Source: Coptis chinensis (lineage: Eukaryota > Streptophyta > Magnoliopsida > Ranunculales > Ranunculaceae). Taken from it: a stretch of DNA of 64,000 nucleotides. The position numbers were made by a program, and so were the translations under genes. The stretch is taken from assembly GCA_015680905.1 (NCBI GenBank), contig CM027382.1:13365501-13429500 (forward strand). The letters run 5' to 3'. The notes beneath the pieces are model-generated. The model was not told the origin of the DNA and did no database searches. It was given only the letters and a program-made list of their open reading frames with translations. Shown one piece after another: positions 24,121-36,491 of this stretch (position 1 is the stretch's first letter; every line of letters begins with the position of its first letter).

Positions 24121-24771
24121 CTAACTGATCGGGTGGATATATGAACGATGGTTGACTATTTGTGGTGGAAGTCTATGAATTGTCTGCATGATTAGAAAAC
24201 TCTGGGGTGTATTGGGTACTATGAAAATTTGAAAATTGAGGTTCGTAATCATAAGAATATTCCATAGGAGGCTCGAACTTGGTATATGATGTGCATTGAG
24301 ACGCCTAATGATACAGACTACCATAACAAGAACAAGGTTCTGGGTTTGCATTGTAATTCCATTACGGTTGCGATGCAAATTGATAATACATGAATGCTCA
24401 AACAAGAATGATGCACAATCTCCAGAAATTCATTTGTGACTTTGAAGTTTTTGAAAAGTTTGCATGCAATCTCTATAGATTAGAAACTATGCCCTGTTTG
24501 AATCGAACAGTGGGCGTGAAACTAGGTTTTGGGAACTACATGTGTCAAGGGAGAAGCTCGCTGCTTCACCAGATGGTGTGTCACCAAGAATCTCACCCAC
24601 GGTATTTCTGATGGAGGTAAGTGAGGAAGGTGGTTGGTCTACTGGAATCTGGTAGTTCACTACTCTCTTTGTTTGTGCTAGATGTTTATCCTGATGGACA
24701 TGACTAAATTGGCTATGCTTGATTGATTTTATCTTTTTAATTTGGTCTATGTAACAAAACATTTCACGCAA
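24121..24771 (-). pseudogene. Broken ORFs upstream of the 204-residue ORF in element A
   Basis: Two overlapping minus-strand frames (24487-24771 and 24121-24405) precede the 204-codon ORF in transcription order. The region is rich in Gln, Ser, Asn and Pro, and no conserved motif is visible. They may be remains of one longer coding region, judged only from position and strand. Confidence 0.3.
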
Positions 24772-25761
24772 CGCCCGTTCTAAAGTGGGTCTTAATCCTA
24801 CTTTTTGTTCTTTTAGGGCTCGGGTTTAGCCTTAGCGTTAATGTAAAGACGAGACTGAAATATAAATCACCCAATCATCCAAGCATGCTTAGTAACACAC
24901 AAGTATCCTCTTACACTTTGTAGCGATGAGGTTTACAAATTACTGCCCAAGGTGTGTGTACACGAGCCTTGGGGTGAAGGTGACATGGTGGGGTTGACGA
25001 AGTGTTTGGTGTCTTGCGTGTCAACCCACCATTCGAGCTTTTCCTTACGGTTACATATTTAATCTAACTAAGACCCACAAGTCAGGTCGACATGTTGGCA
25101 AAGCCAATAAATTACAATTGATTGCCTTCGTGGACTTAAACTATGAAAGCGGTAAACACGAAAATTAACTACGTTTAACTTAATTAACTATTCACTTAAT
25201 TAAACAAAATAAAAGTTTGGAAAGTATTAGTCAAAGATTGGAACTTTAACCCCCAAGTTGGGTTGAGATGCACGAGCGTGATATTACACTACTCACCTCG
25301 CATATCCAACCTGGTCAAAGTTGGTTGAATCCCCAACTCTTGGTAAGTAAACTTAAACCAAAAGACTAAGCTTTCAAACTTAAACTATTTTGTATTTACC
25401 CTAATTAATATATTATTATTATTTTTATACTAAAAATAAAATAAAATAAAAACATAATAAAGATAATGTCAAAATATGATATTATCCTAAAAATCTTACA
25501 TTTATTAAATAGTGAAAATTAACTAATTTTTTTATGTGCTTTTTTTTTATCCTCAAACTTTGCAAATATATCTACTTTTTATCTACTAAAAATTAAATTA
25601 AAAAGGCCTGGGAGAATTAAAGTGGACTTACACATGAAGATTCCAAGCCAACGGAATCTTCATCTGACAAAACGGAGGTGCGGCGCGGGTCAAATGCGGA
25701 CCCGGGGAAACGGTTCGCGGGTGTGTGTGACACTTCCTCTTTTTGTGTGTGTAGATGTGTA
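24772..25761 (-). other. Element A leader, no recognised gene
   Basis: Non-coding in appearance. It has a GC-rich patch at about 25675-25730 beside solo LTR D and AT-rich low-complexity sequence at 25390-25600. It probably belongs to the long 5' leader typical of Athila-type elements. Confidence 0.4.
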
Positions 25762-27350
25762 TGGTCGTTAAACAAAAGAGAAGCGTATCAAAACCTAATT
25801 ATCCCTCAATAAGTAAAGGATGAGTAGGGTATCGTTCCACTTTTAAGTGTATGTTTATATGAAGGACAGGATTGGAAAGGGGGTTTGAGGGATTAAAAAC
25901 TATTATTATAGATATTGTAGATTCTAATGTTAAACTAAACTAAACTAAACTAACTAACTAAAGCTAAGAATTGGAAATAAGGAGAAAGAATATGAGAAAG
26001 ATAGATTCAAGAGATTCAAATCCACCAATGCTTTTGATTCAATGACTTTTTGCTTCATGTTGTTCTCCAAGTAGACTACAATCGGGCAATCGAGCAAGTG
26101 CCTATGCCTTTTTGGGTGAAACATCGTTAAACAATTAACTCTACTTAAGGTTGTTCCTATGTTCATGTTACTAGTATCTTCTTTCCTTTTATGTGATCTT
26201 GGGCAGCTATTCAATGAATCACCATCTAAGGCAAACACAAGGAATACTTCCCTTACTCTAAAACACTACACAATTAGAAGAAAAGTAGAGAATAATGGTA
26301 TAATATTCAATTACAATAAATAAAACTCTATTCTAGCATTATATTCAATTGCAATAAATAAAAGCATGTTATTAGCAAATATTCAATTGCAATAAATAAA
26401 ACCCTAAACTAGCATGATATTCAATTGTAATAAATAAAAACCTTAATCTATACTTCCATCCCCTGGTGTGGGCAATGGAACTAATAACTAAAAACATAAA
26501 GAACTAACCCGATTGAAGAACACCATAAACCGTAAGAATCATTAAACCTTAAGCACCGGCTTCATCTCCTCCCTTGAAGGAGAAGATTAGCCTTCCATAT
26601 AGAAGGAAGAACACTAAGAACGAGAAGAAGAAGAGTGAAGAACATAAGACTAGAAAGACTAATTTATTAAGACTCACTAGTTAAAACCGATCTTTTATTA
26701 TTAATCTCTCTCTCGCCTCAAGTTCGAGACAAGAATATAAGTGAATTGGCCAATTACATGAGGCACTTATGTCCTCTATTTATAGGGGTTACAATGAGCT
26801 CTAGAAGCATTCCAAACCGTCATTTGTTTCCTAATACAAATAGACTTCTTTCGAGTCCAACTTTGTCTCCAAACCGAGAAGGAATTGGCTACAAGAAATC
26901 GATTCATGCGTCTCGGACTCATTATCCATGCTGCCTCGGACTCAAGCAATGCGTCTGGACTCACGATCTATCGGCCCCGTGACTCGAAAGCATTGAGTCC
27001 AGACTCACGATCCATGAGTCCGGACTTCGAAGTCTATTTTCCCTCTTTTGCGGGCTTTGGTCCAAGCAATGAATCATTTGGCCTTGGGCTTCCAAATAGG
27101 CTTTAAAATAGGTCAAAGTCACATCTTTAATAGCTCCAATTCCTTGGCTTCTCCATGATTGTCCACGGGCTTCCCATGTGATCCTTAATGCTTCGAATTG
27201 TCTGCTTTTACCCCATTTTCTCTAATATTCTACAAAACTCTTTTTTAATGTAGAATCTTAAAACACAACTTATAAACATTATTAGTCCACTAAGATGGCT
27301 AAACAAGAGGCATAATCGAGGGTTAAATAGCACTTTTTGAGCACTTATCA
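25762..27350 (-). mobile_element. Athila-type solo LTR (D)
   Basis: The minus strand begins TGATAAGTGCTCAAAAAGTG, which parallels the start of element B's LTR (TGATAAGAGCCCAAAACTG). A promoter-like CTATAAATAGAGG lies at about 26777-26789, and the end resembles an Athila U5, with TACGACC-like sequence near 25762. There is no second copy, primer-binding site or internal region nearby, so it looks like a solo LTR inside element A. The flanks (GTGTA and GCGTG) do not form a clean duplication, so the left boundary is approximate. Confidence 0.62.
26290..26455. repeat. Short tandem repeat within solo LTR D
   Basis: Four imperfect units of about 45-50 bp containing ATATTCAATTGCAATAAATA. They lie in the U5 side of LTR D. 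Confidence 0.8.
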
Positions 27351-27430
27351 GCGTGTCATACGCGGATGTGTGTCTGACATATGTGGGTGTGTTTCGTGCG
27401 CGGGCGCGTGGCAGTATGTGATAGGCGCGG
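27351..27430 (-). other. Element A leader between D and B
   Basis: An 80-bp GC-rich stretch with repeated GTGTG and CGCGG. Its last five bases, CGCGG (27426-27430), are the duplication for insertion B. The leader resumes at 37669. Confidence 0.6.
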
Positions 27431-28622
27431 TGATAAGAGCCCAAAACTGTAGTTTTAACCCCTTAACAATCATACTTTTAGACCAATTATGTGAGTAATA
27501 ATTAAGAGTTAATATCGACACGTGTTTTTATGCATTTCGTGCTTCAAGTTTATTATATGCGTAAATGTGCCACTTTAGCGAGATAAAGGAGCAAAGGGTG
27601 GGTTGCTAAGGAGTTCTATGAATAAAGGCCAAGATTCAAGGAGACAAAGCCTTTGTAAAGCCTGGTCAAAAGTTGAAAAGTCAACACGGGCAGAAACAGT
27701 GCACAAGTCAGCAGAACTTCCGAAGGTCCGTATCTTTGGACTCGGATCTCGAATTTGGAGTAGTTTATGTCAAAACGACCGCCTCGAAAAAGAGCTTTCC
27801 AATGGTCCAAGCCTTGGCCCAATCAGAGGAGCAAAGTGGACGAAACATCTGTCAAAGCCAACTGCAGCTGAAGAGCCCATTTTGGACTAAAGAAATTGGG
27901 TTTTAGGCCCGATTTTCCGCCCAAAACATGGCTCCAAGCCCATGCACGATTTTGGATCCTGGAAGTATAAAACAAAAGCTTGACTCTTTGTTAATGGCAG
28001 TTAGGTTAGGAAGCTAATGTTAATGGAGTTTAGGGTTTAAAAAGTTAGATCTAGATTAGTTAATTACTTAGTTTTCATTCCATTAATTAGTTTCATTCTT
28101 TGTTTTAGCTTAGTTATTTAAATCATTGAATATCATTCATTAGATAAATAAAATAGTTGTTATTCATTCAATCATATCTTGTTCTTATTGTTCTATTAGA
28201 TAAATAAAGTTAATTAGTTCTCCATAATCTAGTTTCATTTTCATTTATTTATTAGCTTAAATCCTTAGATTTACTTATTTGTCATTATTAGTTTAATTCA
28301 ATTATTGCATGAGTAGTTTCAAATTGAGTTTAAACAAATAAAGTTCAAATCTTTATATTATGTCTTGTTTAGATTCAATTGTTGGGAATGGTAGAATAGA
28401 AAATTCACATCAAATCATTACTCTCACCATTGTTCCTTTTGGGTTTGATTAGTTGAATTCAATTTAAGTCTTGAGGGTTTAAGAGTGGAACGAATCCTTA
28501 CTCATTATATTGCATGATTATGACTTGAGAGTAAGAAGAATTGATTTAAACGTAAGAACGGTAGGATTACGTATTAGTGTTGTTAACATGATATTAGGAT
28601 TCTACTATTTTTACATTTATCA
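27431..28622 (+). repeat. 5' LTR of element B
   Basis: A 1192-bp LTR starting TGATAAGAGCCC and ending TTTATCA. It is nearly identical to 36492-37663. One visible difference is a segment around 28356-28380 that is missing from the 3' copy near 37415. Confidence 0.92.
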
Positions 28623-28624
28623 AA

Positions 28625-28637
28625 TGGCACCACTACC
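28625..28637 (+). promoter_or_regulatory. Primer-binding site of element B
   Basis: TGGCACCACTACC starts 2 nt after the 5' LTR. It resembles the TGGCGCCGTTGCC type of Athila elements but with several changes. Element A has the related TGGCACCGCCGTC in the same position. Confidence 0.68.
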
Positions 28638-29834
28638 ATCTTAATCTCGTTCATGACAAGAATTCAATTGCTTGAATCCAAGGGGAAATCCCCCATTCTC
28701 TACCCACCCACCCTTTTAATTTTGCATTCTTGTTTCTTGAATTTTCGGAACTGTTCACTGTTTCAGGCATAGGGGCTGCGGATTCACAGAGAAAAACACT
28801 GCGGTGAAGATATTTCTAAATTTTCGAAAATTCTGAAAATTTTCATACATAATATTTAATGTGTTTTTGATTTACTGGAATATTTTCAGATTTTTCAAAG
28901 TTGGTTTACCTTGTGAAAAAAATACGATCTTTACAGTGCTGCATTTCAGTTTTCATACCGTATGTTCTTGAAAAACAGACGAGTAAGGTTACTTAGAGAG
29001 TTCTAAAAATTCTATAATTTTTACAGGAGTATCTATCCTAAGTCAGTAGTTTGTAGTAAAAATTTGATGAGTTTTTTATTTGTTTTGACCTCCTAAATAG
29101 TAGAGTGTTTCCAGTGTGTTTCTGCAGTGTTGTAAACACTTAATATCTGGAACACCAGCCAATAAGGAGAGGTTGTAGAACTCCAATTGCTCTAAATGTT
29201 TTACAGGAACAATTAGGATCTGTCAGGAGTCTCCAGTAAATATTTGACAATTTTTGGATTTGTTTTGATGGGTTAACCATTCAGTTGTTTGTATTGTGTC
29301 CGAAAACTGTTTTGCAAACTTTGAAGGGCTGTAGAGGGACTTTCACCGCTCCCATTGATCTGAAATTTTACAGGCTACTTGATAGACGTCTTAGAAAATT
29401 ACTGTAAAAATTTCAGATTTTTTGGAATAAGATAAAAGGCCTAAAACTTGAAAACTCTGGAGCGCGACCTGCGCCCAAACCGAGCGCAACCGCGCCCAAA
29501 ACACTGGACTTTCGACAAAATAGAGGGCACCCGCGCCCAAACAGAGGGCACTCGCGCCCTCAAGGGAAAATTCAGTGTGAACAGCCCAATTTTCACAGGT
29601 TAGTTCAAATTTCTATTTCTTCAAGTTACTCAGTGTTTCTAACTTGTTAAATACAATGAGATCGCAGATACAAGACGCTTATTCAAACGCGTAGAAAAAG
29701 AGGCATTCGTGTAATTCTTCTTCCCTCCTCGCCTCTTTTGTCGAGGAGTTTTAATTCTAGTATAATCAGGCTTGTTTTTCATAGAAATAAATACAACACG
29801 CCTATCTAGAATTTCACACACTACACTTGCATCA
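28638..29834 (+). other. Long leader of element B with imperfect repeats
   Basis: A non-coding leader. About three diverged copies of a roughly 170-200-bp unit recur (phrases like TTTTACAGGA, then AGTAAAAATTTGA, then TTGTTTTGA). They are followed by a block at 29462-29570 with repeated GCGCCCAAA and GAGGGCAC. Long leaders of this sort are usual in Athila elements. Confidence 0.6.
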
Positions 29835-30530
29835 ATGGCTAAAGAACAAGAGACTCCTCTCTCGATTTTTATAAAGCCCTAAACGATGGCCCTAAGTCGC
29901 ATCGTTTTGCAGACCTAGTGGGGATTTTCGAATCCCCTAATATATTTAACTTGTTACCGGGTTTTCATGGTTTAGACCAATGAGAAGCCTTACCAACACA
30001 TCGTAGGATAGACCAAGTTCTCACTACATTCCATCATCCTAGCGTAAGTCCGGATCAAGTTAAACTTAGTGGTGTTTTTTCACCCTAGCCGACAAGGCAA
30101 GCTTGGTTAACCGCCCAAACGCCAAACTCGTGGACTCATGGGCTCAACTTGTTCAATTGTTCATGGAACAATTTTACCCACCACTAAAGACAGATGAAAT
30201 GCTTCACAAGATTCATTTCTTCAGCCTTAATCCTCATGAATCCTTTTCGAGGGCCGGAATCGTTTCAATCGATCTTTCTCATTGAATGCCCAAGATCATA
30301 ATCTTGCGAAAGACACGCTTTGTTCGCTTTTTTCTTCAAGGGGCTTTCACATTATCATAAGGAGGTTCTAGATATCATGACTGGGGGTAGCTTTCTTAGT
30401 AAAGGAGCCTTGGAGGCTTATAAATTCTTAGAAGATCAATCTAAGAAGAACAACAATTGGGGAGGAAACGATTCCTCCCGCTCCTCTCCTCCTTCTTCTC
30501 TTGAGGTTAAACATGATCCCGAAGCTTAAA
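29835..30530 (+). pseudogene. Athila-type gag of element B
   Basis: After an ATG at 29835 the frame is soon broken. The retrotransposon gag core is still readable across frame changes: LSGVFSP, then WAQLVQLFMEQFYPPLKT (residues matching the W-EL-x-FL-x-KFFPP motif), then a segment about cooperative bends, then GLSHYHKEVLDIMTGGSFLSK and an EEAY-like EAYKFLEDQ. Together these match the order of the gag domain in Athila and related gypsy elements. At least five stops or frameshifts are present between 29880 and 30300, so no functional capsid protein could be made. Confidence 0.8.
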
Positions 30531-31609
30531 AACTCTTATCGATGCCCTCACTAAAAGGTAGATGCCATCTCTATTCAACAACAACCCACTCTAGTCATGA
30601 ACATTAACTCTACTTTCGTTGTAATGTCTCGTTGTAGTCTTGAGCATTCCGACTTCTATTGTCCTCTTGTCTATGCACAAACACCACCACAACCATCACA
30701 CTTCAACCAGCTTAACTCAACATCAAGGACAAGGGAACTTAGGTGACCAGAATAGAGGTTTAGTACCCATAACCCTTAACTATCAACATCAAGACATGAA
30801 CGCCAACAAGCTTTAATTCCAATACAACCATCTACGGACAAAGTAGTAGTGACCTTGTTGGAGAAACAAAATCAAATTATGCAACAAAACTCCAACTTGA
30901 TGAAAGATCAAAGATGATCAAAACTCTAATATGATGAAACAAACGATGCAAATGATGCAGTCTTTGTGCCAAAAGGTTATTGACATGTCTTCTAACCAAA
31001 ATAATAACCAAACCGGCATGTTTCCAAGTCAAGCAAAGGCCTAATCCTAAGTCAACAAACACCGCCTTTGAAATAAAAACAATATTTATCAGAATGGTAA
31101 TATAAACCAAGGGGACCTATACAGCAGTCACTACCCTTCGCTCGTATGAAGTAGTTGATAACCAAGTGACTATGCCTAAAGATTACCCCCAAACTAAAAA
31201 TGATGCCATACCAAATACTATAATAGAAACTCAAGACCCTACAACCGGTAGAAGTACCAGTTAAACCACAACCAAAAGGGAAAACATTACAAGACCCAAT
31301 AATAGAAAGTGAAAACCCTACACCTAGAGAGGTTCCAAGATGGACACCTAGTTGGAAAACGGCTAGAGATAAAGCAAAGACTAATAAAACTTTTATCCCT
31401 TCGCTAAAAATAGCGATAAAGCACCATATCCCCAAAGACTAGTTGTGTTTTAAAAAGGACGAGAATTTTGATGAGATTAGGGAAGTGTTTAAAAATTTGA
31501 CTATAAACCTACCTTTTCTAGAAGCTATAAAAGTCTACCCGACACGCTTAAGTTTCTAAAAGAGTTGGCACCAAGAAGAGGAAAACCAACATACCCCACT
31601 AAGCATTCT
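30531..31609 (+). other. Gag C-terminal to protease linker of element B
   Basis: A decayed coding region between gag and protease. It is rich in Gln and Asn codons in places (for example near 30880-31010), as is usual for the low-complexity tail of Athila gag. No uninterrupted frame is visible on the plus strand, and minus-strand ORFs here (30877-31435) look accidental. Confidence 0.4.
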
Positions 31610-32407
31610 TAATCGAACAATATCCCTCTTTATCCGAACATAACGGAATTGTTAAGTACAAGGACCCCTCGGTCGCCCTATCAGACAATGCACCTTAGGT
31701 GATACCTTCATAACAACTGCTTTATTAGACCTGGGGCGAAGTGTTAACTTACTCCCTTTTTATTTATATAAACAACTAGGTCTAAGAAAACTTCAACCAA
31801 CCAAAATGACTTTTGCAGTTAGCCGATCGTTCTATTAAGTAACCTAAGGGTGTAGTTGAAAATATTCTCGTTAAAGTTTAGGATTTTTACTATCCGGCCG
31901 ACTTTGTTATTCTTGACACGAAGTTGCTCATGATTCCATTCCCATCATCTTAGGGCCCCTTTCTTGGCAACCGCCAATGCCCAAATTAATTGTCGGGATG
32001 GCTCAATGACTCTTACTTTTGGAAATCTTTCTGTAGAAGTTAACATGTTTAGACAAACACAGGGACAACTAGGTTTGCCTGTAGAAGGGGAAGTGAAGTC
32101 CATTGAGAGTTTTGTACCTCACATTAGTGTGGCTGACACTTTAGTCCCCACACTAGTAGATACCGCTCTTATGGAAGAAGACAAGGATCACAATTTCTAC
32201 TCCCTAGACGTAGATAACATCAAGGAGGATTTCCTTCGACTCTTTTGCAACCCTTCTTTGCCGCCTTGCGAGTTCTCTCCTATTGACATCCATTCATCTC
32301 TTGACGCCATGACGGAAGAAGAATTTTTCGCCCCTCTATCCCAGTTGATTCTTCTTACCCACCTATTGAGGAATGTCTTGCATATCTCAAGGCCTCTGAT
32401 GATATAG
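31610..32407 (+). pseudogene. Aspartic protease region of element B
   Basis: The plus-strand reading gives TALLDLGRSVNLLP at about 31716-31757, the plant gypsy protease motif (usually ALLDLGASVNLLP) with Ala replaced by Arg next to the active aspartate. YKQLGL-KLQPT, a decayed middle with stops, and an ILG-P segment follow. An uninterrupted frame at 31964-32407 then begins ATANAQINCRDGSMTLTFG, which matches the sequence after the protease in Athila polyproteins (FLATA-A-I-C-G-L-FG). Where RT should begin, the homology ends. Confidence 0.74.
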
Positions 32408-35400
32408 ACCTAAGAACACTAGTTGAACACCATTCACCCACCTCACATCCTCATGTCACTCATTCACCTTCCATCACGCATGTCCCTCGCCCTCTACCTT
32501 TTCAAAGAACCATTGAGTTTGTACTTGACCTTGGCGTTTCTCCTATGCTTCATAACTATCTAAAACCAACTAGTGAAGAAGTAACACCCAAGGACAAGCC
32601 ACCGACACTTTTTCATTTTTTCCATTTTTTCCTTCTCAAAATTATCCACATCCCACGATCTTCCACAACCATCAATTTTCTCACGCTCATTTACTTGGCA
32701 TCCCCTTTCAGTAGGAGGACAAAGAAGAAACTGTGATGCTTTCGATTAGGTTTTAGATCTATAAGGCTTTACTCTCATTCCACTAAGCTACGCCATAGGA
32801 AATCTTGGTGCTTAATTCGTTTGATGGTGCATTCCATGTTAATTATTTGTGGAAAGACCCACAACTTTTAGATTATTGATATATGGGAAACTGCATGTAA
32901 ATACATATATATCACTTTTAAGTCTAGGAATCGACTTTAAAAGACCTGACGTTTTAAAACAAATTTTTACAAACCTGTTTTCAAAAATTTGTTTGGGGTG
33001 GGGTGTTTGGTTTTTCCATGCTTGATCACTAAACTTCCTATTCTTATCCCCACCTCGCCCCTTTAAGAGTAGCTAGATTTCTCTTTGTTTGTTGTTTTGA
33101 TGTTGTCTTTTTTATTATTTTTAGTAGATAGGATGTTACGTTGTTAAATTCGTGAGTTAACTTTGAATTTGGTAGTTAAATGTTGTTTGAATTTCAATTT
33201 TAATATAATGTTGTTCTTTTCAAATTGTGCATGGATTTTTATTGTTAATCCCACCTTCCCGAATTGTTTGGGGGTGGTATTATTTATTCTATCATGATTT
33301 GTAGAAGATCCTCCATTTTAGAGTTTGTTTTGGAGTGAAGGTTGAGAATATTGTCGTGAATTGGCATACCTATGATTAGATGTGGTGGTATGATGAAATC
33401 TAAGAGAGTTTAGAAGTTACTAGTCTAAATCCAAAGATAAAAGATATTAGGGTTGTTATGGAATTAAGAATATGAGTTGTTTCGTTTTGGTTCGAAATTT
33501 TATTGTTTTCGAAATTGCCTTAAAGCTTTTTTTGGCAACCTACCTATTCGCTTTTAACAATTCAAAACCTATAAAAACTTCATTCATTCTACACTCACAA
33601 CCCACACTACACCTAACTTCCATCTCACCTTTCATTCCCACGTTTCCCGTTGTTCTTCACCATTTTCACAAATCAAGACTCCTGAGCGCCTTCAGCTTTC
33701 TGAGGAGCGACTTTCGCTCTACACATTTTTCAGAATTTTGTACAGAGGACTTCAAGGCCAAACACTGGAATTCCAAAATCTTCAGAGCGCGACTTCGGCT
33801 TCAAGTAGAGCGACTCTCTACCGACTTCCATAGACCAGGAAATTTCCAATTTTCTGCGGGTTGTTCCCGGGTGATTTCCAGCTGTTCCAGAGCATAGTTT
33901 TGAGATGACATCTCCTACAATAATACCGGAACAGTCTTTCAAAGATTTGTTTCAAAGCACTACTTATGGTGCTTGGTTTTTGAGGTGATCACACGTAGGC
34001 TAGGAACCGCTTTTATGGTTCTTGCTAGCATTTGTTCTTGGACTTGCCATGCCCGCTGAAATACAAGACCCATGATGCTATTGGGTAGATAATATGCATG
34101 TCTACACTTATGACTTTTGCATGAGGCTTATGGGTCCGCATTTTCCGTGGTAGAGGACCAAGGGACATATAACGAGCCCTTGGTAGCTTGTCCCTTAATA
34201 TGATACGGTAATGTTCTTTATCATGCTAAACATATTGGGGGAGTGGCATTTTTCTTTCCGTGAATGATGCCACTTGCGATGTTTTCCTTGCTTTAGCTGA
34301 GGAACCGCTATATGACCTTCCTAAGACCTTAATGTCTAGTTTAGCACGAGCCCATAGCATGAGGCATAAGTATCTTCTTATGCCTATATTAGTTTGCCAG
34401 ATTATACTATGTTTCTTCCCTTTTTTTGCCCGCGTTTCACCTGACCGGGTTGGGGGTCGACATTGTGAGACCCACCAATTCTATTATTCGATCTTTCCGT
34501 AATGACTTGGCAAGGGTGGAGGATACAACCTCATTAGGTTGCACCTTACACCCCATCCCACCAAGTGGCTTTTAACAAAGGTTAGGATCCGTAGATGATA
34601 AATGCATGCAAGCTTGGCAAATTATAATGGCATGGCAGGATGCGAAGGAACCTCACTTCTTTATAGAAGAGGAAGATGACGAGTAAACGCTGGAGTGGGT
34701 GGAGGTAAGTTTTTAGTTTCAGCTTAGTGTCCGCTATGTCCCAAGCAATTTAATTGCATTAACCCCATAATGGGTGGAACTCTTATAGAGTTCGTCAGTT
34801 TTTATTTCCTATATTAGTATGTTCTAACCTTGTTTTGCGTAGATGTTCCGACTTCACGCGATTTCCATGGTATTTTTCTACCCTCTTTATTTAAATGCTT
34901 TGAGGACAAAGCATGCTTCTTGTGGGGGGGCATAGAAATAATGTAATTAAGGCATCCGTTAGGATATAGATATGTATAATATGCATTTTTTTCAAGTTAA
35001 AAATTTCAAAAATATAAATAAATAAGTTTATGCTATACACTTAGGAATATTGGTATTGTTTTCTTTCTATGCTCTTAACAATCTAGAAGTCTCAATGTAG
35101 CTTTTTTACATCGTAATAATTGTTAGAAACTTAAGTTAATATATAGGTAATAATCTTTGCATCTATCTATAAATATATTACATGAGTATCTATGATTGTT
35201 AGTAGTAAGTTTTCAAATCTAGGCTAGAGTACTTATTCTACAAATCCTGTGAGAATATAGCCTAAAGCCTTATATGAGCGAAACATTTGAGAAATGACAC
35301 AAGGGAGAAGTAAAATCTGGATAGAGAAATCACACGTCCACTTGCTTGATCACTATGCCATATCCTAAGCGAGAATTTAGGCTCTCTTTGGATCGATATA

Positions 35401-36479
35401 GCCAAAAATTCAAACCTATGAATTATTTTCTACTAGTCGCCCCTCTGAGCCTTTCTTTAGCCTTCCATAAACCACAATTTCTTTACCCTATTACAAAAAC
35501 AAAACAAAATAAAAAAAATTCAACTTACCCAATCTAGAATAAGTCTGAGAATAGAATGAGTGAAGAAAGAAGAAGAGAAAAATCTGTGTAAACAAAAATT
35601 AGTTAGTTGCTTAAGAAAAAGAAAAGAAGTTTCCATCCAAGGAAAAGAAAAAAAAAAATAGAAATAAATAAAACTCAAAAATAGAATAAAAGGGAGTCAA
35701 AAGCCAAAGAAAAGAAAAAGAAAAAAAATATGGCTAAGGATGGAAACAAAGTATAGAAGCAAAAAAAGAAAATAACAAGGTTTTTCTAAGTTACATAATA
35801 TGAAGACTATATTATCTCGGACTTGTTCTTTTGAATATCCATTTCCTTCCTTCTTAAACCATCTCCTAATCCCCGCGAACACCTAATAAAGACCTCTAGC
35901 TCAATTAGGAATAGGTTAGTGTGATAGTAAGTGGCAGATGTGTTTGATCGACCGCTTTCCTTGTTGTCATTGAGATTGTAAGGTAAAGTGTGCCCACCGC
36001 ACAATGGAGTAAAGTGAAACTTGAGCAAAAAATCGAGTGGTTTTGTCTTGACATTTATGTGAGGACCTACTTAAGGACGCTTATTCGAAGTTTTTAAACT
36101 AACACCGCTAGGCATTTCATAGTATTACTCATAGTATATATATTTGTATTATAGATGATTGATTATTATGCATATATTAGTTTAGGTTTTGACTTGGTTA
36201 TTCTTATTCAATTGCTAGTGAGATGTATAGATAGTTGAGACATGAATAAGGAAACAATAGTTTTATTTCTTAGTCGTTGTAGTATAGATGAAGTTTGTGA
36301 GTACCTTCACTGGAAAACTCTCACGAGGCTATAACTCGGCCCACTAGGGAATTCCTAGTGGTTTAAGGCCTTGTTGATATGGTCAATGCAATCGCGACTC
36401 AAATAAACGAGTAGATAGAACTCCATTTTGGTCACTTATTCTAATTTCTCATCTTTGCTTGAGGACAAGCAAAATGCTG
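32408..36479 (+). other. Element B region lacking pol, 3' untranslated part
   Basis: Four kilobases with no RT, RNase H or integrase motif in any frame. A frame of 141 codons at 33472-33897 and one of 80 at 34260-34502 have no recognised domain. This is where an Athila env-like ORF would lie, but I cannot show homology. The segment 35640-35790 is purine-rich low complexity. The stretch 35880-35950 matches element A's 3' region near 12345-12420. Confidence 0.55.
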
Positions 36480-36491
36480 TTTGGGGTGGTT
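36480..36491 (+). promoter_or_regulatory. Polypurine tract of element B
   Basis: TTTGGGGTGGTT lies immediately before the 3' LTR and follows GCTTGAGGACAAGC about 10 bp upstream. Element A has the same arrangement on the minus strand at 11803-11837. Confidence 0.7.

Noticed and set aside
25757-27355. A 5-bp target duplication for solo LTR D.
   Set aside because: Flanks GTGTA and GCGTG do not match; similarity is explained by GTGTG-rich leader sequence on both sides.
30877-31435. Minus-strand ORFs of 77 and 127 codons with hydrophobic stretches.
   Set aside because: They are antisense to decayed gag-protease sequence of element B and have no independent support.
33472-33897. A 141-codon plus-strand ORF in element B as an env-like gene.
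   Set aside because: No signal peptide with following domain, no transmembrane anchor in the expected place and no recognised homology; it may be a chance frame.
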